Positions 34,341 through 43,647 are shown, numbered from the stretch's first letter. The stretch is 64,000 bases of DNA from Bog-113 sp965226755 (GCA_965226755.1 CBDDDT010000002.1:1-64000); one strand, 5' to 3'. Translations and numbers: made by a program. The notes: generated by a model from the sequence alone, not told the origin.

Positions 34341-35742
34341 CTAGGCGGCCGACTCGTCGTCCGGCGGCACCACGCCTGACCGGTCCAACGTGTTGATCGC
34401 GGCCGCGCCGGCTGAGCGGGCCGTCAGCGCGTCGGGGTCGGGTCGCAACCGAGCGGAGTAGATCGACGGGGCGCCGAGCCGCCGCGAGATCACGGTGGCG
34501 ATCGTCACCGCCAGCAGCGTCGGGGCCATCAGCGAGTCGAAGTTGCGGGTCAGCTCCAGCATCAGCACCACCCCCGACAGCGGCGCCTGCATCGCCGCCG
34601 CCAGGAACGCGGCACCACCGATCACCGCGTAGGCGCCGACCGGGACACCTCCCCAGACGTGGCCCCAGATCGTGCCGAGCACCCCGGACAGCAGTACCCC
34701 GATCGTCAGGCTCGGCGTGAACAGGCCGCCCGGGGAGCCGGCGCCCAGACAGGCCGCGGTCGCCAGCGGCTTCAGCGCCAGCAGCACCACCAAGAGACCG
34801 AAGGAGTAGCCGCCGAGCGCCTCGGCCTGAACGACCCCCTTGCCGTTGCCCAACAGTTCCGGGTACTGCACCGAGACCGCGGCCAGCGTGCCGAACACCA
34901 CCACCGGGGCGACGAACCGGCCCCATCGCTTCGGCCGCAGCCGCGTCGCCAGCTTCACCGCCCGCACCCAGCCGACCGCGGCGAGCCCGATGATCGGTCC
35001 CGTCAACAGCGCAAACACGAGCTGCTGTCCGGGGTGCAGCAGGTAGTGGGGTAGGTCATAGGTCGGCCGAGTCCCGAGCATGATCCAGGCGACCGCGGTA
35101 GCGGTCACCGAGGTGGCGAGCGCCGGCAGCACGAACGGCAGCGCGACAGTGCCGAGCAGCACCTCGAGCGCGAACAGGGCCCCGCCGAGCGGCACGTTGT
35201 AGATCGCGGCAAACCCGGCGCCCGCTCCGGACGCCACCAGCAGTCGCCGCTGCCAGACCGGCAGCTGCTCGAACTCCGACAGCCACGAGGCGACAGCGGC
35301 ACCCGCCAGTTGCGGCGCCGATTCGCGGCCCATCGACGACCCGAGCCCGACGGTCACGATCGCGACCACGCCACGGGCCAGGCTTGACAGCAGCGGCAGC
35401 CGGCCCTCCGACAGCCACAGCGACTGCGACACCTCGGTCGCCTCCGAGCCCCGAGGGCGTCCGAGTACGAGCCCGCTCACGATCACGATCACGGCCGCGG
35501 TTTCCAGCGCCACGAAGTGCCGCCAGCCGACGGACGCCTGGACACCGTCAAGAAACGGACCGCGGTGGTACCCGTAGGCGATGTGCTCGACCAGCCGCAG
35601 CAGTTCCACCAAGGCCGACGCCAGCACGCCGGTGACGACGCCGAGCAGCAGCACGATCGCCCAGAAGCGAGCCGTGTAGCCGGCCACGATTCCGCGGCCA
35701 GGGACATTGGGTTGATAGGAGGACCAGCGACGACCGTCCATC
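34341..35742 (-). CDS. ClC-family chloride channel/transporter
   Basis: A 466-residue ClC membrane protein with about 10-12 hydrophobic segments. Hallmark motifs are GLGSSMGRESAPQ (gating Glu retained), GAGAGFAAIYNVPLGG, LGAGSPGGLFTPSLTIG and AAMQAPLSGVVLMLELT. There is no CBS tail. The retained gating Glu suggests chloride/proton exchange, though channel behaviour cannot be excluded. ATG at 35742 has AGGAG six bases upstream; an in-frame GTG at 35777 would add 12 residues. It is divergent from the UMP kinase gene. Confidence 0.9.
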
Positions 35743-35822
35743 TGCGGCTCCTGGATCGGCGGTGTGGTCTGCGGCACAAGCCTCCCAAATTTGGCGGCAC
35801 AGTGACCCGCTACGCTTGCCGC

Positions 35823-36572
35823 GTGTCGTCCCTCCGTTACCGCCGGGTGGTGGTCAAGCTCAGCGGGCGCGCGTTTGCGGGCGACGCCGACTTCGGCCTC
35901 GATAACCACGCGCTCGGCTATGTCGCCGACCAGTTGCTGGCCGCACGGGAGCTCGGGATCGAGGAGGCGGTCGTCGTCGGCGGCGGCAACTTCTTCCGCG
36001 GCAACGTCGCCGACCAGTGGGAGATCGAGCGCGCCGAGGCCGACAACATCGGGATGCTCGGCACGGTCATGAACGGGATCCTGCTGCGGGGTGTGCTCAA
36101 GCACCGCGGCCTCGAAGACGTGCGACTGATGACCGCACTGCCGATGACCTCGATGGCCGAGCCCTACATCCGTCTGAAGGCCTTGGAGCACCTCAAACGC
36201 GCGCAGATGGTGCTGCTCGCGGCCGGGATCGGCCAGCCCTACGTGACCACCGACTACCCGGCCGTGCAGCGGGCGATCGAACTCAACGCCGAGGCGATCC
36301 TGCTCGCCAAGCACGGTACCGACGGCATCTATGACCGCGATCCCCGGCGGGACCCGAGCGCGGTCCGCTACGACAGCCTCGCGTACACCGACGTGCTCGC
36401 CGGTGATCTACGGGTGATGGACCAGGCCGCGATCGTGCTCGCGCGTGACCACGGTCTGCCGCTGCACGTGTTCGACTTCGATGAGGACGGCGCGATCTCG
36501 GCGATCTGTCGCGGCGAGAACCGCGGCACCTACATCTCGCCGCAGACGAAGCTCGTCACCTCGCCCGCCTGA
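35823..36572 (+). CDS. pyrH: UMP kinase-like amino acid kinase family protein
   Basis: A 249-residue amino-acid-kinase-fold protein closest to bacterial UMP kinase. It shows RRVVVKLSGRAFAGD at the N-terminus, VVVGGGNFFRG, ADNIGMLGTVMNGI, YIRLKALEHL, AGIGQPYVTTDYPAVQRA, LLAKHGTDGIYDRDPR and a D-x-x-A/I near MDQAAIVLARD. UMP kinase converts UMP to UDP for pyrimidine synthesis. The GTG start at 35823 is the first that precedes the conserved strand. The usual neighbours tsf and frr are not present here, so the locus differs from the common arrangement; sequence support for the function is good. Confidence 0.85.
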   Translation: MSSLRYRRVVVKLSGRAFAGDADFGLDNHALGYVADQLLAARELGIEEAVVVGGGNFFRGNVADQWEIERAEADNIGMLGTVMNGILLRGVLKHRGLEDVRLMTALPMTSMAEPYIRLKALEHLKRAQMVLLAAGIGQPYVTTDYPAVQRAIELNAEAILLAKHGTDGIYDRDPRRDPSAVRYDSLAYTDVLAGDLRVMDQAAIVLARDHGLPLHVFDFDEDGAISAICRGENRGTYISPQTKLVTSPA

Positions 36573-36593
36573 GCTGGCCAGCGCCGCCGCAGC

Positions 36594-37045
36594 TCAGCCC
36601 GATCCAGCGAGCGCTTGAACGAGCGCGGGCAGCGAAGCGACGATCTCACCCCCGCTGGCGACGATCAGCGTCTCGACCTGGAGGTTGAGCGCGACGCCGG
36701 GTTCGCCGGCCTGGCGTAGGTCCGAGCGCAGCCCGAAGCAGGTCAACCCGAGGCCACAGGCATAGCCGACCTCGGCGATCGTCCCCGCGTCGGGCTCCTG
36801 GCCCTCCAGGTATGCGGCCAGCAGCGAGCAGGACCGGATCGCCTCGGCGTTGCGGCGGCCAACCTCGAGCGCCAGGGTGCGCTGCGCGGCAACGCCGACC
36901 GAGGCGGCCGCGACGAACTCGTCGGGCGCCGTCAGCGTCCACGGGTCGACGGGCTCGACCACCCGGGCGAGCGCCGGCAGATAGACGCGCGCGTAGTAAT
37001 CGCGGCCGGCCTCGGTGAAGCCGAGCGGGCTGGCGACGTAGCAGC
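36594..37045 (-). CDS. Nucleoside 2-deoxyribosyltransferase-like protein, N-terminus lost at the join
   Basis: About 150 residues of a nucleoside 2-deoxyribosyltransferase-fold protein: CYVASPLGFTEAGRDYYARVY at the N-terminal end, VDPWTL, RNAEAIRSC, and GTIAEVGYACGLG with the family catalytic Glu position. It ends GEIVASLPALVQAL. Such enzymes cleave or transfer the N-glycosidic bond of deoxynucleosides or act on related nucleotides. The start codon and perhaps one to a few residues are missing because the sequence changes genome near 37,045; the upstream continuation of the frame is antisense of the next block's membrane protein. Confidence 0.75.
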
Positions 37046-37062
37046 GCGCGAAAGCGGTCTGA
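37035..37062. other. Chimeric join 2 (actinobacterial block to acidobacterial block)
   Basis: Two minus-strand genes meet head to tail in broken form: the deoxyribosyltransferase loses its start, the LiaF-like membrane protein loses its end, and each frame turns to nonsense across this point. GC-rich actinobacterial style ends here. The exact base is uncertain within about 25 bases. Confidence 0.75.
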
Positions 37063-37495
37063 GAAGAAGCGAAATGCCCACCCCGATCAGCACCAGCGGC
37101 CAGATCACAACTATGCTCAAGTGAATCAGCCCGAGATTCGCCAGAAGGAACAGAGCGCCTAACCCGATCATTAAGCCGCCCAGCATCTGCCCCAGCGGGC
37201 CGCGCGCACTGGCGAGCTTGGTCACCCCGCTGAGGATCAGGATCAGCGGCCAATAGCGCCATATATCGAAAATACGGATGTGCACGAAACCGATGTTGTT
37301 CAGCAGGAAAACAACGCCGAGCCCAATCAGCACCATGGCGATCACAAAACCGGGGCTGCTGCCGCAGTTCTTGGGTTTCCGGTAGGCGCCGGCCGCTTCT
37401 TCGCCGCCCGCTTTCAAGGGATCGGCGTCGTCCGGCATTCTTTCGCCGTTGGGGTACCGGCGCTCGCGTCCGCGTGGTTCAAAACCGGCTGGCAT
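37046..37495 (-). CDS. LiaF/LiaI-like transmembrane domain protein, C-terminus lost at the join
   Basis: About 148 residues remain. A charged N-terminus (GERMPDDADPLKAGGEEAAG) precedes four hydrophobic segments in the LiaI-LiaF-like transmembrane region pattern: VIAMVLIGLGVVFLLNNIGF, WRYWPLILILSGVTKL, LGGLMIGLGALFLLANLG and IWPLVLIGVGISLLL. In relatives a soluble LiaF C-terminal domain would follow, but the sequence switches genomes here. These proteins are envelope-stress components. The neighbouring small gene at 37526-37732 shares the same architecture. Confidence 0.7.
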
Positions 37496-37525
37496 GGGAA
37501 TTCTCGCTTTCTTTACGATCGACGC

Positions 37526-37732
37526 TTACGTACGCTGGCCGTCATTGGACGCCAGCAGTTGGGCAAGACCCGCCGCCACAATCGACACGGGCCAGAATTT
37601 CTCGATATGATCCAGCGAAACGACCCCGGCATAACTGCCGATGAGCAGCGCGAGGCCGGTCGCGATCAGGAAAATGGTGAACCCGGTCTGGGTGCGGTCC
37701 AGCGATCGGGTTGGGGAACTGTACGTCTTCAT
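37526..37732 (-). CDS. Small two-helix membrane protein (LiaF-like)
   Basis: A 68-residue protein with a polar start (MKTYSSPTRSLDRTQ) and two hydrophobic stretches, FTIFLIATGLALLIGSYAGVV and EKFWPVSIVAAGLAQLL. The FWPVSIVAAGL part matches the WPLxLIxxGxxxL pattern of LiaF-like transmembrane regions. It is 30 bases upstream of the larger LiaF-like gene on the same strand, likely co-transcribed. Start ATG 37732 is used; an upstream start at 37780 adds poorly conserved residues. Confidence 0.6.
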   Translation of the reverse strand: MKTYSSPTRSLDRTQTGFTIFLIATGLALLIGSYAGVVSLDHIEKFWPVSIVAAGLAQLLASNDGQRT

Positions 37733-37925
37733 CACTCTGTCCTCGATTCCGATGCTACCGGGAATGCCGCGCCGGTTCACGGGTTATTCGGCCAGCGCCG
37801 CCTGAACGCCGGTGAATGCCGGGAATCGCACGGGAACCGCCGGGCGGCATTGTACGTGCCCCTCTCGGATTCTGCCCGATTTACAATTGATAAAAGAAGC
37901 CTTTTCTTTTTTGCTAAACAAGCTA

Positions 37926-38846
37926 ATGCGAAGTAAATACAGCACATCGCCGTTTTTGAGTGTCTGCGCGTGCGTGCTGCTGGCCGTCTCCGCGCAGGCC
38001 CAGGTGGCGCCGCCGAACAACAGCGCGGAGCAGGCGTTTCAGTCGCAGGACTGGTCGGAGGTGGTCGACGCCTATAAGCAGATCACGACCGAAGATCCCA
38101 AGGACGGAGGCGCATGGTATCGTCTCGGCCGCGGCCAGGAAGAGCTGGGGCGCTTCCCCGAAGCGCTGGCGGCCTTCCAAAAGGCGGCGGCGCTCGGGTT
38201 TCAGCCCGCGCTCACCAAGGTTCGGATCGCGGCCTGCTTCGCCGCATTGAGCCAGCCCGACCAGGCTCTGACCATCCTCGATCAACTCGCCTCCAGCGGT
38301 TTTCCGTTGAAGCAGGTGGTCGACGACGAATCCCGCTTCGCGGCGCTCCAGCTCGATGCGCGCTATAAAGCCATCCTCGAACGCATCGACATCAACGGCG
38401 CGCCTTGCAAGAATCCTAAGACGCCCGAGTTCCGCCAGCTCGATTTCTGGGTGGGCGATTGGGATGTCTTCGACCCCAACGGCAATCAGGTGGGCAGCGA
38501 CAAGGTGGAGTTGATTCTGAAAAGCTGCGTCATTTCGGAAAGCTGGACGGACGCGCTCGGCGCCGAAGGGCGGAGTTTCAGCAAGTACAACGCGCCCATG
38601 AAACAGTGGGAGCAGTATTGGGTGGATCAAGGTCCCACGCGCATGTTTTTCACGGGCCACTTCGAAGGCGGTGAAATGCGGTTTCTGACCGAAGGTTTCA
38701 CCAACGGCGGCGAAGCGGTGAAACGCCGGTTGACGTTCTTTGATCTGGGCAACCACTCCGTGCGGCAGCTGGCCGAAATATCGAAAGACGGCGGCCGGAA
38801 TTACAAAGTCGAGTACGATCTGACCTATAAGCCGCATAAGAGTTAG
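37926..38846 (+). CDS. Secreted TPR protein with DUF1579-like C-terminal domain
   Basis: A 306-residue exported protein. A signal peptide (MRSKYSTSPFLSVCACVLLAVSAQAQ would be about 26 residues; cleavage after AQA) precedes three TPR-like helices pairs (NSAEQAFQSQDWSEVVDAY, GGAWYRLGRGQEELGRFPEA, ARYKAILERI). A beta-rich domain follows, with PEFRQLDFWVGDWDVFDPNG, KSCVISESWTDA and GHFEGGEMRF, resembling DUF1579-type proteins (FW-x-G-x-W motif). Substrate or partner is unknown. ATG at 37926 gives a normal signal peptide; an upstream ATG at 37812 does not. Confidence 0.7.
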   Translation: MRSKYSTSPFLSVCACVLLAVSAQAQVAPPNNSAEQAFQSQDWSEVVDAYKQITTEDPKDGGAWYRLGRGQEELGRFPEALAAFQKAAALGFQPALTKVRIAACFAALSQPDQALTILDQLASSGFPLKQVVDDESRFAALQLDARYKAILERIDINGAPCKNPKTPEFRQLDFWVGDWDVFDPNGNQVGSDKVELILKSCVISESWTDALGAEGRSFSKYNAPMKQWEQYWVDQGPTRMFFTGHFEGGEMRFLTEGFTNGGEAVKRRLTFFDLGNHSVRQLAEISKDGGRNYKVEYDLTYKPHKS

Positions 38847-38882
38847 TCCGCCGGACCGCGCGCGATCCGGCTAAACTGAGTT

Positions 38883-40934
38883 GTGCCCCAGGTGCGCCAT
38901 TCCGTGTGTGCGCTGGATTGTCCCGACACTTGTTCGCTGCTGATCAATGTCGACGAATCCGGCCGCGGCGCCAGGTTGCGCGGAGACCCCGCTCACCCCA
39001 TTACTCAAGGTTTTCTGTGCGGCAAGGTGGCGCGCTACCTGGAACACGAATACTCACCCGAACGGCTTCTCTATCCGCAGCGGCGCACCGGCGCCAAAGG
39101 TTCCGGCCAGTTCGCGCGCATCTCCTGGGATGAAGCGCTGGATGAGATCGCGCATCGCCTGAAAAGCATCGCCGCGGAGCACGGGCCGGAGTCGATTCTG
39201 CCCTACAGTTATGCCGGCTCCATGGGTCTTTTGCAGGCCAGCGGGATGGACCGGCGCTTCTTCCATCGCCTGGGAGCGTCGCGGCTGGATCGCACCATTT
39301 GCTCATCCGCCGGCGGAGCGGGACTCGTGGAGGCGCTGGGCGCGCGCTACGGGACCGAACCCGAGCAGTTTGTGCATTCCAAGCTGATCATCGCCTGGGG
39401 CGCGAATGTGCTCGCCACCAATGTTCACTTGTGGCCGTTCATCGTGGAAGCCCGGCGCCGCGGAGCGAAGTTCTACACCATCGATCCGGTTCGCCATAAG
39501 ACCGGCCGCCTCGCCGACCGGCACTTTTCCATCCAGCCGGGCGCCGACGCCGCGCTCGCGTTAGCGATGATGCAGGTCATCATCGCCGAGAAGCTCTACG
39601 ACGCCGCCTATATTCGCGATCACACCACTGGGTTCGACGAACTGGCGCGCAAAGCCGAACAGTTTCCGCCCGAGCGCGCCGCCGCGCTCACCGGCCTTTC
39701 CGCGGAAGAGATCGTCTCCCTGGCGCGCGATTACGCCGCCACGCGGCCCAGCGTCATCCGGCTGAACTACGGCGTGCAGCGATCCGAACGCGGCGGCATG
39801 GCGGTCCGGCTGATCGCGCTGCTTCCCGCCCTGACCGGGTCCTGGCGCGAGGTGGGCGGAGGCCTGCAGCTTTCCACCTCCGGAGCTTTCCAGTTCGATC
39901 GGCGCAGTTTGGAATTGCCGGGGCTGCAACATATCCCCCTCGGCCGCGAAGCGCGCGTCGTCAACATGTCGCTTCTCGGCCAGGCGCTCACGGAGTTGGC
40001 CGATCCGCCCGTAAAAGCGATGGTCAACTACTGTTCGAATCCGGCGGCGATCGCTCCCGATCAAAATGCGGTTTTGCGCGGGCTCGCCCGCGAGGATCTG
40101 TTCACGGTGGTCCTGGAGCAACTCCAGACCGGCACGGCGGATTACGCCGACATTCTGCTGCCGTGCACGACGTTTCTGGAGCACACGGATCTCTACCTCG
40201 CCTACGGCCACTACTATCTGCAGCTGGCGCGCCCCGCGCTGCCGGCGCCCGGCGAATGCCGCTCCAATGTGCAGATCTTCCGCGCCCTGGCCCGCCGCAT
40301 GGGATTTCAAGACCCGTGTTTCGACGAGAGCGAAGACGACATGATTCGCGGATTGCTGGGCTCCGGACACCGGTTTCTGGACGGCATCACCCTGGAGCGG
40401 CTCGAGCGCGAACGCTTCGTACGCCTGAATGTCACTTCGGCCGGCGAGCCATTCCTGCCGTTTGCCGAGGGCCATTTCGGAACGGCTTCGGGGAAATGCG
40501 AATTCCGCGCCGAGACCATCGCTTATGAGCCGCCCATTGAATCCCGCCGGGGCGATCCGCGGCTCCGGGCGCGGTTCCCGCTCGAACTGGTGTCGCCCAA
40601 AAATCACGACAGCATGAACTCGACATTCGGGAACCGTGAGGATGTGGATCGCGACACCAGCGTAGCCACCCTGCATCCCGACGACGCTGGACGCCGCCAG
40701 ATCACCGACGGCGATTCGGTGCGGATCTTCAATGGCCGCGGCGCCTGCATCCTTCGCGCCGTGGTCGCGGCGACAGTCACGCGCGGCGTGGTCAGCGTGC
40801 CTTCCACCCGCTGGTCGCGGCGCGCCCCCGACGGCCGCAACATCAACGCCCTCACCAGCCAGCGATTGACCGACATCGGCGGCGGCGCCACGTTTTATAG
40901 TTGTCTGGTTGAGGTTGAAAAGGTTGCCGACTAA
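38883..40934 (+). CDS. Molybdopterin-dependent oxidoreductase with N-terminal 4Fe-4S cluster
   Basis: A 683-residue DMSO-reductase-family enzyme. The N-terminal cluster ligands are Cys9, Cys13, Cys17 and Cys46 (CALDCPDTC, FLCGK). Molybdopterin-binding regions follow: SYAGSMGLLQ, TICSSAGGAG, LIIAWGANVLATN, IDPVRHKTG, NYCSNPAAIAPD and TADYADILLPCTTFLEHTD. The C-terminal domain contains LELVSPKNHDSMNSTFGN. No twin-arginine signal is seen, so it is likely cytoplasmic. Family members include formate dehydrogenases and polysulfide/pyrogallol-type reductases; substrate is not clear. GTG at 38883 is used. The next gene's start overlaps its end. Confidence 0.85.
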   Translation: MPQVRHSVCALDCPDTCSLLINVDESGRGARLRGDPAHPITQGFLCGKVARYLEHEYSPERLLYPQRRTGAKGSGQFARISWDEALDEIAHRLKSIAAEHGPESILPYSYAGSMGLLQASGMDRRFFHRLGASRLDRTICSSAGGAGLVEALGARYGTEPEQFVHSKLIIAWGANVLATNVHLWPFIVEARRRGAKFYTIDPVRHKTGRLADRHFSIQPGADAALALAMMQVIIAEKLYDAAYIRDHTTGFDELARKAEQFPPERAAALTGLSAEEIVSLARDYAATRPSVIRLNYGVQRSERGGMAVRLIALLPALTGSWREVGGGLQLSTSGAFQFDRRSLELPGLQHIPLGREARVVNMSLLGQALTELADPPVKAMVNYCSNPAAIAPDQNAVLRGLAREDLFTVVLEQLQTGTADYADILLPCTTFLEHTDLYLAYGHYYLQLARPALPAPGECRSNVQIFRALARRMGFQDPCFDESEDDMIRGLLGSGHRFLDGITLERLERERFVRLNVTSAGEPFLPFAEGHFGTASGKCEFRAETIAYEPPIESRRGDPRLRARFPLELVSPKNHDSMNSTFGNREDVDRDTSVATLHPDDAGRRQITDGDSVRIFNGRGACILRAVVAATVTRGVVSVPSTRWSRRAPDGRNINALTSQRLTDIGGGATFYSCLVEVEKVAD

Positions 40935-41460
40935 GAAAACACGTATCCTGACCGGCGCGCTGGCCGCGCTGGCGATGATCTCCCTCCCCGCCTGCAAATC
41001 GCACGCGAATCGCGTGGAGACCGAGGAAGAAGCCCCGCGCATGAAGAGCGTCGTGCGCATGAACGACGCCAAGGCCCAGAGCCAGCTGCTGAATGGATTC
41101 TTCGGGATTGAAGCCAACGCGTGGCGCTGGACTTCGCCCAAGTTTTCCGTCGTGCTCCGCGTGCCTCCCGGCGCCGCCACCAAAGGCGCCCGACTGGTGT
41201 TCAAGCTGAATGTTCCCGAACCCGTCATCCAGACGCTAAGCAATACGACCCTCTCGGCCAAAGTTGGCGACGCTCCGCTGCAGCCGGAGACCTATAACAA
41301 AACAGGCGATTACACCTATGCGCGCGACGTCCCTTCTTCGGCGCTCCAAGGCGATTCCGTGGTGGTCGATTTCTCCCTCAATAAATCCGTCCCTCCCGGC
41401 CCGGTGGATAAGCGTGAGTTCGGAATCGTGGCGCAACAGGTGGGTCTCGAGTCGAAATGA
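40909..41460 (+). CDS. Putative lipoprotein with a beta-rich domain
   Basis: A 183-residue protein starting with TTG at 40909 or at a nearby TTG. The signal contains the lipobox L-P-A-C (Cys about 29), followed by a charged linker and a domain with GFFGIEANAWRWTSPKFSVV, GARLVFKLNVPEPV and LQGDSVVVDFSLNK. The C-terminal domain of the next protein (41457-43319) has the same order of motifs: WYALEGNHRWMPRQATVRL, RARLVLTGYCPEAF, VQGRDSVLVRLTLNR and RELGLAFGV against KREFGIVAQ. So the two are probably homologous domains. Function is unknown; it overlaps both neighbours and is co-transcribed. Confidence 0.65.
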   Translation: MRLKRLPTKKTRILTGALAALAMISLPACKSHANRVETEEEAPRMKSVVRMNDAKAQSQLLNGFFGIEANAWRWTSPKFSVVLRVPPGAATKGARLVFKLNVPEPVIQTLSNTTLSAKVGDAPLQPETYNKTGDYTYARDVPSSALQGDSVVVDFSLNKSVPPGPVDKREFGIVAQQVGLESK

Positions 41461-43319
41461 CGCGCGCGCTCGGGCGCGTCGCATTCTGGCTTCTTCCACC
41501 GCTCTTCCTGCTCCTGGTTTACTGGCCCGGCGTCGGCGCCTGGTTTCAGGCTGACGACTTCGCGTGGCTCTCGCTTTGGAGGCAGGTTCACGACTGGCCC
41601 TCGTTTCTGCACGTCATGTTCGCGCCCATGGCGCAGGGCACCATCCGCCCCTGGAGCGAGCGCGGCTTCTTCCTCCTGTTTCACTGGATGTTCGGTGTGG
41701 ACGCCCTGCCCTGGCGCATTTTCGTCTTTCTGAACGCCTGCGGCTGCCTCGTCCTTCTCGCCCTCATCGCACGCCGCATCACGGCGGATCAGTCGCGCTT
41801 CGCCCGCTATGCCGCCTGCATCGCTCCTCTCGTATGGATCGCGTCGTGGGGATTGCCGGTGCCCATGACCTGGTCTTCCGATTACAACCAGATCCAGTGC
41901 ACTCTGTTTTTGCTGGGCGCGTTCTACTTGCGCCTTCGGGGAGTCTACTGGGCGGAGATGGCGGCGTTCGTTCTCGGATTCGGCGCGCTCGAGATCAATA
42001 TCGTCTACCCGGCCATCGCGCTCGTCTGGAGTTTCATCGCGCGCCGCGGAAAGCGCGATCTGGTCACGATCGCTCCCTTGTTTCTCATCTCCTGCGCATA
42101 CTATTTCCTTCACGCGCATCTGTCGCCTCCGGCGGCCGGCGGTCCGTATGCGATGCACTTTGATCGCGCCATGTTTGGCACCCTATATACCTATTGGGAT
42201 TGGGCGATGCTCTCTCCACAGTGGGCCGGGGCGCGCCGCCCGGAGCGCGTGGTTCCCATCGCGGCGGCGGTCTTCACGGCGTTTCTCGCGTTCGCGGCCG
42301 TGCGGGAGCGCCGCGCCGCGCTATTTGGCCTCGCGTGGTTCTTGCTCACGCTGGCGCCGCTGCTTCCCCTGCGCGATCACATCAGCGATTACTACCTCAC
42401 CATCCCCGCCGCGGGACTCGCGCTAGCCTTCATGGCGGGGGTATCCGCGCTCTCGAGCGTGCCCGCGCGCGCCGCCGCTTGCGCCCTTGCGGCCCTTTAC
42501 GTCGGGATGAACGCGCCGCTCGATCGCTCCGCGTCCGGCTGGTACGCCGCGCGCTCGCAGCGCATCCGAACTCTGGTCCTCGGCGCCGTAACCGCCCGCG
42601 AACGCAATCCCGGACAGGCCATTCTGCTCGACGGCGTCGATGAACAGCTCTACGACGCCGCCATCGCCGATTCGCCCTTTGTCGCGCTCAACGTCCCCGA
42701 AGTCTATCTATCGCCTGAAACGGAAGGACGCTTTTCCGTCCCCGCGAATCTCATTCCTGTCGCCGACGCCGCCCTGCCGCCCGGACCCACGCTGCACGCC
42801 CTAGCCGCCGATCAGATCGTTGTCTACCGCCTCGACGGCGACCGCCTGCGCAACGTCACGTCCGCCTATGAACTCTCTGCCCGCGCCACGCTTAAAAATA
42901 TTTCTCCCGAAAGAGTTGACGCGGGCAACCCCTTGATGGCATACTTGCTCGGTCCCGAGTGGTACGCTCTCGAGGGCAATCACCGCTGGATGCCTCGGCA
43001 GGCTACGGTGCGGTTGGGTGGTCCCCGGTTAGCAGGGTCCGGCGTTTCCCGCGCTCGCCTGGTGCTTACCGGCTACTGTCCGGAAGCGTTCCTCCGTGAA
43101 GGACCTTTGAAACTTGCCGTGGAGATTGACGGCGAATCGCTCGCTCCCGCGGAGATCAGCAAACCGGAGGAGCCTTTCGTTCGTATGTTTGGTATCCCGG
43201 CGTCTGTGCAGGGTAGAGATTCCGTCCTGGTTCGCCTCACGTTGAATCGGGCGCTACGCTCGGGTTCGGACTCGCGGGAACTCGGCTTGGCGTTTGGCGT
43301 CATCGAATTTCGGCCCTGA
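41457..43319 (+). CDS. Polytopic membrane protein (glycosyltransferase-like) with C-terminal beta domain
   Basis: A 620-residue protein with about ten membrane helices in the first 360 residues. The first extracytoplasmic loop has FQADDFAWLSLW, the acidic pair typical of GT-C glycosyltransferases (DD motif after helix 1), and IRPWSERGFF. The soluble remainder ends in a domain similar to the preceding lipoprotein. It probably acts on a polyprenol-linked sugar at the outer face of the membrane, though this is inferred from topology. ATG at 41457 overlaps the stop of the lipoprotein gene (ATGA). Confidence 0.65.
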   Translation: MTRALGRVAFWLLPPLFLLLVYWPGVGAWFQADDFAWLSLWRQVHDWPSFLHVMFAPMAQGTIRPWSERGFFLLFHWMFGVDALPWRIFVFLNACGCLVLLALIARRITADQSRFARYAACIAPLVWIASWGLPVPMTWSSDYNQIQCTLFLLGAFYLRLRGVYWAEMAAFVLGFGALEINIVYPAIALVWSFIARRGKRDLVTIAPLFLISCAYYFLHAHLSPPAAGGPYAMHFDRAMFGTLYTYWDWAMLSPQWAGARRPERVVPIAAAVFTAFLAFAAVRERRAALFGLAWFLLTLAPLLPLRDHISDYYLTIPAAGLALAFMAGVSALSSVPARAAACALAALYVGMNAPLDRSASGWYAARSQRIRTLVLGAVTARERNPGQAILLDGVDEQLYDAAIADSPFVALNVPEVYLSPETEGRFSVPANLIPVADAALPPGPTLHALAADQIVVYRLDGDRLRNVTSAYELSARATLKNISPERVDAGNPLMAYLLGPEWYALEGNHRWMPRQATVRLGGPRLAGSGVSRARLVLTGYCPEAFLREGPLKLAVEIDGESLAPAEISKPEEPFVRMFGIPASVQGRDSVLVRLTLNRALRSGSDSRELGLAFGVIEFRP

Positions 43320-43647
43320 GCGGGTGTTTCAATCTTTTCCGGAAATCGGCGGACTCGTCCTATCGGTTTCTTGATTTCCATCCGATAGAAGCGAAACGAG
43401 CGGTTGATGCGTCGGAAAAGTTTTTCGATATTTTTTCTTGACTTCGAGCACTAGAGCAGTTTGGCAACTGTCGTGCTCTGAGCGATTGCCAGTTGGGCCA
43501 GGTGTGGGCCTAGTTCATAAATATTAGTCGCGCAGCCTCAAATCTGTGCAGTGCGCGCGACGAAGGTTTTGAAACTTTTTTGATTTCACATCGTCTTATT
43601 GATTTCGTAAGCGATTTTAGGAAAAGAGTTTTTTAGGGAGACTTGAG
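43320..43647 (+). promoter_or_regulatory. Structured leader region of the DksA/TraR gene
   Basis: This 328-base spacer has no gene. It contains a nested hairpin at 43446-43478 (GAGCAC/GTGCTC around CAGTT-TGGC-AACTG) and a second at 43529-43562 (GTCGCGCA with TGCGCGCGAC). TTGACT at 43438 could be a -35 element, but no clear -10 was found. A ribosome site AGGGAG precedes the ATG at 43648. Confidence 0.45.

Noticed and set aside
33892..34926. A long Gly/Arg-rich minus-strand frame covering the sigma-ClC spacer and the end of ClC
   Set aside because: It runs in another frame of the well-supported ClC gene and through a terminator region; no domain is visible.
8300..37045. Horizontal transfer of a 28-kb actinobacterial island
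   Set aside because: The block holds core lineage genes (bc complex, hem genes, pyrH, sigma factor), both edges cut genes without integrase, att site or tRNA, and the two flanks differ from each other in phylum style.
36594..37262. A 222-residue minus-strand frame with an unusual N-terminus before the deoxyribosyltransferase domain
   Set aside because: The N-terminal 60 residues are an out-of-frame reading of the LiaF-like membrane gene from the next genome block.
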